From JBKEDF01 sp047975325 (lineage in GTDB: Bacteria > Pseudomonadota > Alphaproteobacteria > Rhodobacterales > Rhodobacteraceae), in the NCBI GenBank assembly GCA_047975325.1, contig JBKEDF010000079.1, positions 1-11,745 on the forward strand: a stretch of DNA of 11,745 nucleotides, given 5' to 3'. Made by a program: the position numbers and the translations under genes. Positions 6,525 through 11,745 of this stretch are shown piece by piece. The stretch's first letter is position 1. Every line of letters begins with the position of its first letter. Below the pieces are notes generated by a model. That model did not search any database. It was given only the letters and a program-made list of their open reading frames with translations, and had not been told where the DNA came from.

Positions 6525-7880
6525 TCAGGCGACGGCGGCAAAACCGTCATCAAGCGCTGCAAGGATCGTGTCTGCCTCGGCCTGGGTGAGGATCAGCGGC
6601 GGGGAGAGGATGATATTCGGCCCCGAGATGCGGATCATGACCCCGTTTTCATAGGCGGTCTTCTGGATCCGGTCCATCAGCGGGGCGGGTGCCGGGGCCT
6701 TGCTGTCCCGGTCGGCAACGCATTCGATGCCGGTCATCAACCCGTATCCACCCCGGACGTCGCCGATCAGATCATATTTTGCCATCAGCCGTTGCGCACC
6801 CTGATACAGCTGCGCTCCCCGTGCGGCTGCGTTCTCGGGCACGTTCAATCGCCGGGTTTCTTCCAGTGTCGCCAATGCGGCCGCAGCCCCAACGGGATGA
6901 CCGGAATAGGTATATCCCGTGCCGATAAATCCTTCGGGTGCCTTGCAGTTTTCGAAAGCATCGACGACCTTTTCCCCAAGCATCACGCCGCCAAAGGGGA
7001 AATAGGCATTGGTAACGGCCTTGGCAAAACAGGTCATGTCCGGCTTGACACCCCAGAGGCGCGACCCCGTCCAGGCGCCCGTACGGCCAAAGGCGGTGAT
7101 GATCTCATCGGCAATCAACAGGATCCCGTTTCGGTCACAAATTTCCCGGATCATCGGCATCAGTGTGGGATGTGGCGGGATTACTCCGCCCGCGCCCAGG
7201 ATCGGTTCCATGATCAATGCTGCAATGGTCGTGGCACCGTTGAAGGCGATCTCATCCTCCAGCGTTGCGGCAATCAGCTGTGCCAGCCGTTCCGGATCGG
7301 CCTCGCCATAGGGGTTGCGATAGGGATAGGGCGCTGGCAGATGCAGGCAACCGGGCAGAAGAGGTTCATAACTGCGCCGGAAATTGGCATTGCCATTGAC
7401 CGATGCCCCCCCCCAATGCGTGCCGTGATACCCTTTCTTAAAGGAAATGAACTTTACCCGCTCCGCTTCGCCCCGGATCTTGTGATACTGACGCGCAAGA
7501 CGCAGGGACGTATCCACACTGTCCGAACCGCCCGAGGTAAAGAACGCGCGAACCAGCCCATCTTCGGCAAACCAGCTGCGTAGTTCATGCGCCAGTTCAA
7601 TAGTCGGGCCGGGCATCGTGCCCCGGAACGTGGAATAGTAGGGCAGTTCCGCCAGTTGTTTCGTGATCGCATCCTTGATTGGTTGGCAGGAATAACCCAG
7701 ATTGGCATTCCAGAGCCCGCCCACCGCGTCGATAACACCATTTCCATCCAGATCGAATATCCGTACACCTTCCGCAGCGGTGATGATTGTGGGAGGGTTG
7801 GAAATGACCTCCGCTGGATTGGCCATCGGCTGAAGGAGATGCTTCGTATTGTTTTCCTTGAGAAAATTATTGTCCTTCAT
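6525..7880 (-). CDS. Class III (omega) aminotransferase, PLP-dependent
   Basis: This cytoplasmic fold-type I PLP enzyme moves an amino group from a non-alpha amine or omega-amino acid to an alpha-keto acid, often pyruvate. It has 451 residues, the usual size. The N-terminal NTKHLLQPMANP and GLWNANLGY (56-63), then LPYYSTFRG (79-87), are typical of the omega-amino acid:pyruvate branch. TSGGSDSVD (115-123) is the PLP-phosphate loop, KKGYHG (148-153) holds the ring-stacking aromatic, LIADEIITAFGRTG carries Asp258, and Lys287 in CFAKAVTNAY should form the Schiff base. AAGGAG (7889-7894) lies 8 bases before ATG. It follows the IclR gene by 14 bases and so is probably in its operon. Substrates handled by relatives include beta-alanine, GABA, taurine and diamines; the sequence does not decide among them. 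The neighbouring transporter operons suggest an imported substrate. Confidence 0.93.
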   Translation of the reverse strand: MKDNNFLKENNTKHLLQPMANPAEVISNPPTIITAAEGVRIFDLDGNGVIDAVGGLWNANLGYSCQPIKDAITKQLAELPYYSTFRGTMPGPTIELAHELRSWFAEDGLVRAFFTSGGSDSVDTSLRLARQYHKIRGEAERVKFISFKKGYHGTHWGGASVNGNANFRRSYEPLLPGCLHLPAPYPYRNPYGEADPERLAQLIAATLEDEIAFNGATTIAALIMEPILGAGGVIPPHPTLMPMIREICDRNGILLIADEIITAFGRTGAWTGSRLWGVKPDMTCFAKAVTNAYFPFGGVMLGEKVVDAFENCKAPEGFIGTGYTYSGHPVGAAAALATLEETRRLNVPENAAARGAQLYQGAQRLMAKYDLIGDVRGGYGLMTGIECVADRDSKAPAPAPLMDRIQKTAYENGVMIRISGPNIILSPPLILTQAEADTILAALDDGFAAVA

Positions 7881-7894
7881 ATCCTGATCTCCTT

Positions 7895-8686
7895 TCAGAT
7901 ATCATAGGCGGGAACTGGGAAATAATCCGGATGGTGGCCGCCGCGAAGTTCGGTCAACCGCCGTGCAGCGGCGCGGACCTCGTCGATCACCAGCCTTTCG
8001 GATTCCTGTGTTGCGCGTATCGTTGGCATGGCCACGGCAACGGAGCCGCATACCTCACCGCTTGGGCTGAAATAGGGGGCGGCGATACCCGTTACCCCAT
8101 CTTCGTAACTGGCCGTGGATCTGGCATAGCCGGCTTCGCGGATCTGTTCGAGCAGCGGATGGATTTCATGCGGATCTATGATCGTATTGGGCGCGTAACG
8201 CTCCATTTGCCGTCCAAACATGGCGTCAAGCACAGTGATATCCGCAAAGGCCAGCACCGCCAGCCCCGATGAGGTTGCATGAAAAGGCAGCACCTCACCC
8301 GGTTCGATACTCACGCGATTGGCCCGCCTGCTTTCGACTGTGGCGATATTGGCCAGCGCCTCACCCGAAATGATTGATGCATGCGCGGTTTCCTTCGTTG
8401 CCGCCGCCAGATCGCGCAACACGACACGAACTGCCTCCCCCATTGGCATGGTTGCTTCGCGCAGATGCGCAAAGCGCAGGAAGGCCGGGCCAATCCGGTA
8501 GCTCCGCGTGGATTCGTCCTGTTCGACAAAGCCCTTCATCTGCAGGGCTGTCAGGAATCGCAAGGTACTGGCCTTGTTGTAACCGGTCAGTTTGGAAAAC
8601 TCGCTCAATCCGATATGCGAACGCTGTTCCCCAAAGAAATCAAGCAAGGTCAATGCCTTGATTACAGTTGATGGGCCGTCCGACAT
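7895..8686 (-). CDS. IclR-family transcriptional regulator
   Basis: This is a DNA-binding regulator of 263 residues. The N-terminal winged helix-turn-helix covers about 6-70: STVIKALTLLDFF, then GLSEFSKLTGYNKASTLRFLTAL as the recognition region and the wing ending in YRIGPAFLRFA. The rest is the IclR effector-binding domain, with PFHATSSGLAVLAF (133-146) and GVTGIAAPYFSPSGEVCGSVAVAMP (about 200-224), which match the conserved family blocks. GAGGA (8696-8700) is 9 bases from ATG 8686. It is the first gene of the leftward iclR-aminotransferase pair and is divergent from tctCBA, the usual arrangement for an IclR protein that controls both its own operon and the opposing one in response to a small carboxylate or related metabolite. 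The effector is unknown; whether it activates or represses is not visible. Confidence 0.93.
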   Translation of the reverse strand: MSDGPSTVIKALTLLDFFGEQRSHIGLSEFSKLTGYNKASTLRFLTALQMKGFVEQDESTRSYRIGPAFLRFAHLREATMPMGEAVRVVLRDLAAATKETAHASIISGEALANIATVESRRANRVSIEPGEVLPFHATSSGLAVLAFADITVLDAMFGRQMERYAPNTIIDPHEIHPLLEQIREAGYARSTASYEDGVTGIAAPYFSPSGEVCGSVAVAMPTIRATQESERLVIDEVRAAARRLTELRGGHHPDYFPVPAYDI

Positions 8687-8705
8687 GATCGTGTGTCCTC
8701 ATTCT

Positions 8706-8719
8706 GCCGGAGTTCCGGC
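8706..8719. promoter_or_regulatory. Perfect 6-2-6 palindrome, candidate IclR-type operator
   Basis: GCCGGA-GT-TCCGGC is a perfect inverted repeat in the 144-base divergent gap. It lies 20 bases upstream of the iclR ATG and about 17 bases upstream of the tctC -35 box. That position would let one bound regulator repress iclR and touch the tct promoter. It is the best dyad in this gap; assignment to the IclR protein is inference from position. Confidence 0.45.
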
Positions 8720-8735
8720 GTCATTACATAAATTC

Positions 8736-8764
8736 TTGACAGAAACTAGTTAACACTGCAACAT
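8736..8764 (+). promoter_or_regulatory. Probable sigma70-type promoter of tctCBA
   Basis: TTGACA at 8736-8741 is a perfect -35 box. After 17 bases comes CAACAT (8759-8764), a poor but acceptable -10 for an alphaproteobacterium. The spacer holds two overlapping palindromes, AACTAGTT (8744-8751) and GTTAAC (8749-8754). Transcription would start near 8771, giving a leader of about 60 bases. A weak opposing promoter for iclR (TTAACT, 17 bases, TATGTA on the minus strand) overlaps it. Confidence 0.5.
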
Positions 8765-8830
8765 AAAAAGAACCGTTGGTGCTATATTTGAACCACTTTC
8801 GGTAATTGGTTGATAAACAGGGAGATAACT

Positions 8831-9751
8831 ATGAAGGCCATGAAGGGAATCGCTGCGGCAGTCGCCGTAACGCTCAGCGCGGGCATGGCAATGGCGGAAT
8901 ATCCGGAGAAACCGATCTCGATCGTCGTTCCCTGGCCGCCAGGTGATCTGGAGGATGTTTTGAGCCGGATGATCGCGGATGGCCTGCAGGAAGCCTATGG
9001 CGTACCGGCGGCAGTCATCAACAAACCGGGTGGTGGTGGTGGCCCCTTCCCCGGTGCGATTGAGGCAAGCCAGGCCGCAGCCGATGGTTACACGATCGGC
9101 TCTTTCGTATCGGCGGTGCCGATTGCCGGGCCTGCACTTGGCATCCCGCAACTCAACCCCTTTCCCTTTGAACCTGTCGGGATCTTCCTGACCTATCCTT
9201 TCGTGATCGTGGCCAAGGGCGATGCACCCTATGACGATATCGACGGACTGGCGGCACATGCGCAGGAAAACAAGGTAACGCTGGGCCATTTCGGTGCACC
9301 GTTGATTCCGACCCGTGCGACCATGGCACTGGCAGCCAAGAAGGGCTTTTCCTGGGGTTCGGACGCAGCTTTTGATGCGCTCGACTGTAATACGCTGGCT
9401 TCCGGCGATGCGGATGTAATCAACACCACGCTGCAACTGGTGCTGCCCTGCATCAACGATGTGAAGGTATTGGCAACTGTCACGGATGAACGCATCCCTC
9501 TTGTCCCCGATGCACCGACCCTGGCGGAGATAGATCCAGACCTGGGGGTTGCACTCTGGAACGGGCTGTTCGTGCATCAGGATGTGCCGGCCGATATACG
9601 CGCCAAGATTGCCGAGGTTGCCGAAAAGGTGGTGACAGGTGAAGCAGCGAGCAAGCTTTCCTCCGAAACCGGTGCCGGGATTTACTGGCAAGGGGCTGAG
9701 GATGCCGCCAAACGCATCGAGGAAGACGCCGCCAAGCTCAGCGGTTTCTGA
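8831..9751 (+). CDS. tctC: Tripartite tricarboxylate transporter (TTT) substrate-binding protein, TctC/Bug family
   Basis: This is the periplasmic receptor of a TTT secondary transporter. The product is 306 residues. The signal peptide MKAMKG...SAGMAMA is probably cut after residue 22. Bug-family features follow: EYPEKPISIVVPWPPG (23-38), VINKPGGGGG (62-71), ADGYTIG (84-90), VLATVTDERIPLVPDAPTLAE (213-233) and a central PADIRAKI (253-260). In the first ligand loop the usual glycine-rich PGGxxD is replaced by PGDLED (37-42), which may change ligand contacts. Cys186 and Cys207 could form a disulfide. GGGAG at 8820-8824 lies 6 bases before ATG 8831; a TTG at 8810 in frame is too far upstream of any ribosome site. 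It is the first gene of tctCBA, divergent from iclR. The ligand is likely a carboxylate-containing metabolite, otherwise unknown. Confidence 0.93.
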   Translation: MKAMKGIAAAVAVTLSAGMAMAEYPEKPISIVVPWPPGDLEDVLSRMIADGLQEAYGVPAAVINKPGGGGGPFPGAIEASQAAADGYTIGSFVSAVPIAGPALGIPQLNPFPFEPVGIFLTYPFVIVAKGDAPYDDIDGLAAHAQENKVTLGHFGAPLIPTRATMALAAKKGFSWGSDAAFDALDCNTLASGDADVINTTLQLVLPCINDVKVLATVTDERIPLVPDAPTLAEIDPDLGVALWNGLFVHQDVPADIRAKIAEVAEKVVTGEAASKLSSETGAGIYWQGAEDAAKRIEEDAAKLSGF

Positions 9752-9764
9752 TCGACACGTACAA

Positions 9765-9789
9765 GGCCGGGCCCCGGGCGTGCCCGGCC
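9765..9789 (+). terminator. Stem-loop between tctC and tctB (mRNA stabiliser or partial terminator)
   Basis: GGCCGGGC (9765-9772) and GCCCGGCC (9782-9789) are perfect 8-base arms around a 9-base loop, starting 14 bases after the tctC stop. An alternative 6-2-6 hairpin (CCGGGC-GT-GCCCGG, 9774-9787) uses the same DNA. No T-run follows, so complete termination is unlikely. Such GC-rich hairpins after binding-protein genes commonly protect the upstream message and give more receptor than permease. Confidence 0.6.
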
Positions 9790-9817
9790 ATCATCATTCC
9801 AGAACGGGGCGCCAGCC

Positions 9818-10402
9818 ATGACGACTGACTCAGCCGTGACGAATAACGCTACCTCACAGGAAGCGACATTACCCGAACCACCCAGTACAAGACGACAAAC
9901 CGGCGATACGACCTTCGGCACCATTTGCCTGCTGATATCCCTCTTTCTCTTTTCCCAGATGTGGAACCAGACAACCTGGGTCGATGGGCAAGGCTTTGCC
10001 GCCCAGCCCGGTTTCTGGCCACGTCTGGCAGTGATCGGCATGGTGCTGTTTTCAACCTTGAACCTTTATTTTTCCATCCGTGATCCCGGTGCCGAGGAAC
10101 GGCTGACCGGGCTGGGCGAAGAGGTCCTGCTCTGGATCAGATCACTGGAGTTTGGCCTTTGGTTCATGGTCTATGTTTTTGCGACACCGATCATCGGCTA
10201 CATGCCGGCCTCGGTGCTGTTCGCTGTCGCGCTGTCGCTTCGGGTGGGGTATCGCTCAAGCCAGGCACTGATCTGGGCGGCCATCGCCGGGGCGGCGACG
10301 GTGCTGCTTTTCAAATCCTTCCTGCAGGTCAAAATCCCGGGCGGTTCGGTTTATGAATCCCTCCCCGAGGGGATCCGCAGCTTCTTTGTTCTCTATCTTT
10401 GA
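9818..10402 (+). CDS. tctB: Tripartite tricarboxylate transporter small membrane subunit TctB
   Basis: This is the small inner-membrane subunit of the TTT transporter, a poorly conserved partner of TctA. The product is 194 residues. A polar N-terminal tail of about 30 residues is followed by hydrophobic segments at about 32-50, 66-86, 110-145 (probably two helices broken at GYMP) and 149-167, ending in a short amphipathic tail. This length and helix pattern, plus the position between tctC and tctA, make the call; sequence motifs are few in this family. The ribosome site is weak (GGGG at 9806-9809, 8 bases from ATG). It follows tctC by 66 bases containing a strong hairpin and precedes tctA by 9 bases. 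It has no catalytic residues. Confidence 0.88.
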   Translation: MTTDSAVTNNATSQEATLPEPPSTRRQTGDTTFGTICLLISLFLFSQMWNQTTWVDGQGFAAQPGFWPRLAVIGMVLFSTLNLYFSIRDPGAEERLTGLGEEVLLWIRSLEFGLWFMVYVFATPIIGYMPASVLFAVALSLRVGYRSSQALIWAAIAGAATVLLFKSFLQVKIPGGSVYESLPEGIRSFFVLYL

Positions 10403-10411
10403 GGCGCGCAG

Positions 10412-11745
10412 ATGGAAACTTTTCTCTCAGGTATCGACTATATCGCGCGCATTGACGTGCTCATTGCCCTTCTGATCGGTTCGGTGGGCGGGGTGATGAT
10501 CGGTTCCATTCCCGGCGTGGGTCCGGCCGTGGCCATTGCCATCCTCCTGCCCGCAACCTTTGCCTTCGATCCGATCGTGGGGCTGACATTGCTTCTGGGG
10601 ATTTACGGATCCTCCATGTATGGCGGGGCGATCCCGGCCATCCTGATCAACACGCCCGGGACGGCGGCCAATGCCTTGACCACCTATGACGGATATCCGA
10701 TGACCCAGCGGGGGGAGCCGCATCGCGCGCTGTCGCTGGCTTATTGGGCGTCCTTCGTGGGCGGTATCTTTTCGGTAGTCTGCCTGATTCTCCTGACCCC
10801 GGTGCTGGCGGCGGTTGCGCCGATGTTCGGTTCGCGTGAGATCTTCCTCGCGGCACTTCTGGGCATCGTGCTGGTCATCGTCACCCATCGCGGGCAGGCG
10901 CTGGCGGCAGGGTTTCTGGTCTGTTTCGGGATCTTCATCAATACCATCGGGCTGGAGCCTATCCGTTACACCCAACGCTATACCTTTGAACAAAGCTGGC
11001 TGTCCTCGGGGGTCAATCTGATTGTGGTGGTGCTGGGGCTATTCGCCATCAGTCAGGCCTATACGCTGCTGATCGCCAGGGACGAATCCCCCGAAATGCC
11101 GAAACTCAGGGGGTCAATGTTCTCGGGGCTCAAGGAGGTGGTCCAGCACAAGCGCGTGGCGCTTTTTGCCTCCGGCTCAGGCGTGTCCATGGGGATCATC
11201 CCCGGTGTGGGGGAATTCCTGGCACAATTCATGTCCTATACCTATGCCTCGAACACCTCCAAACACCCCGAAAAATTCGGCCATGGCGCCCCCGAGGGGC
11301 TGATTGCATCGGAATCCGCCAACAATGCCGTACCCGGTGCTGCGATGATCCCGCTTTTGGCACTTGGCATTCCGGGGGAAGCGCTGACGGCAATGATGTT
11401 GTCGGTCTTCTATGTCCATAATGTCGTGCCGGGGCCGCAGTTGTTTCAGGAACAGCCGGATTTCATTGTCGGGCTCTATCTGGTGTTGCTGCTGCTCAAT
11501 ATCATTGTCGTGGCCTTCCTGATCTTTGCCACCAAGGGCATCCTTCAGGTCATCCGCATCCCGACCCGTTTCCTGGGCGTTGTCGTTCTGACATTGAGCT
11601 TCGTGGGCGTTTACAGCCTTCGGAATTCGGCCACGGATTGCGCGCTGGCGGCAGGTTTCGGCGTGCTGGGCTATATCCTGAAACGGTTGAACCTGCCTGT
11701 CGTGCCAATCATCCTCGGCATGGTTCTGGGCGGTATCATGGAAAC
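10412..11745 (+). CDS. tctA: Tripartite tricarboxylate transporter large permease TctA (C-terminus cut by window edge)
   Basis: This is the large inner-membrane permease of the TTT transporter, which carries out ion-driven uptake of the TctC ligand. The frame runs from ATG 10412 and is open to the last base, 444 codons of an expected 500 or so. TctA signatures are clear: GGVMIGSIPGVGPAVA (26-41), GGAIPAILINTPGTAANA (71-88) with DGYPMTQRG (93-101), and in the second half GIIPGVGEFLAQF, then GHGAPEGLIASESANNA and LALGIPGEALTAMM. These two glycine/proline-rich blocks mark the internal repeat of the family. Many hydrophobic helices are present throughout. GAGG (10401-10404) overlaps the tctB stop and is 7 bases from ATG, so the two are translationally linked. 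No frameshift is seen. The substrate cannot be read from this subunit. Confidence 0.95.
   Translation, partial: METFLSGIDYIARIDVLIALLIGSVGGVMIGSIPGVGPAVAIAILLPATFAFDPIVGLTLLLGIYGSSMYGGAIPAILINTPGTAANALTTYDGYPMTQRGEPHRALSLAYWASFVGGIFSVVCLILLTPVLAAVAPMFGSREIFLAALLGIVLVIVTHRGQALAAGFLVCFGIFINTIGLEPIRYTQRYTFEQSWLSSGVNLIVVVLGLFAISQAYTLLIARDESPEMPKLRGSMFSGLKEVVQHKRVALFASGSGVSMGIIPGVGEFLAQFMSYTYASNTSKHPEKFGHGAPEGLIASESANNAVPGAAMIPLLALGIPGEALTAMMLSVFYVHNVVPGPQLFQEQPDFIVGLYLVLLLLNIIVVAFLIFATKGILQVIRIPTRFLGVVVLTLSFVGVYSLRNSATDCALAAGFGVLGYILKRLNLPVVPIILGMVLGGIME

Noticed and set aside
6420..7583. Plus-strand open frame (387 codons) opposite the aminotransferase gene
   Set aside because: Shadow of the class III aminotransferase; rich in Arg, Gly and Pro with no domain.
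8810..8830. TTG 8810 as the tctC start
   Set aside because: GGGAG is correctly spaced for ATG 8831, and the signal peptide begins naturally at MKAMKG.
8750..9691. Minus-strand open frame (313 codons) opposite tctC
   Set aside because: Shadow of tctC, whose signal peptide, motifs and start site are clear.
1..11745. CRISPR array, tRNA, rRNA, insertion sequence or toxin-antitoxin pair
   Set aside because: No spaced repeats, cloverleaf, transposase motif, terminal inverted repeats or small paired genes were seen on either strand.

Overview
The window looks like an accessory catabolic and transport region of a high-GC alphaproteobacterium, most likely a Rhodobacteraceae-type organism. This rests on overall composition, codon use (GC-ending codons), the abundance of periplasmic-binding-protein-dependent secondary transporters (one TRAP and one tripartite tricarboxylate system side by side), and the style of the hybrid histidine kinase. 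No rRNA, tRNA, CRISPR array, insertion sequence or phage gene was seen. The assignment to a family is inference; no marker gene is present.

Layout, in plus-strand order. (1) Bases 1-2383, minus strand: a TRAP transporter operon dctP-dctQ-dctM read leftwards, with dctM cut by the window edge. (2) Bases 2516-6294, minus strand: a two-gene unit made of a periplasmic family-1 solute-binding protein (SBP) and, overlapping it by 4 bases, a membrane hybrid histidine kinase with a C-terminal receiver domain. No ABC permease or ATPase accompanies the binding protein. (3) Bases 6525-8686, minus strand: an IclR-family regulator followed 14 bases later by a class III (omega) aminotransferase. (4) Bases 8687-8830: a divergent control region. 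(5) Bases 8831-11745, plus strand: a tripartite tricarboxylate transporter operon tctC-tctB-tctA, with tctA cut by the right window edge.

How the parts may work together (inference). The IclR protein sits between the aminotransferase and the divergent tctCBA genes and probably controls both, so the TTT system likely imports the aminotransferase's substrate, or its amino acceptor or product. The orphan SBP is translationally coupled to a sensor kinase with a periplasmic domain of about 110 residues. It is therefore a good candidate for a ligand-binding co-sensor, as ChvE is for VirA or the TctC-type protein BctC is for BctE. The kinase lies 132 bases upstream of dctP on the same strand, so the TRAP operon is its most obvious local target. 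No separate response regulator with a DNA-binding domain is in the window, so the output partner is missing from view.

All seven leftward genes (8686 to 1) could in principle be one transcript, but the gaps 6295-6524 and 2384-2515 carry dyads and direct repeats that suggest separate control points. The dctPQM part is visibly more GC-rich than the kinase/SBP part. The most interesting unit is the SBP-kinase pair. The rest is recognisable transporter and catabolic biology with unknown substrate.
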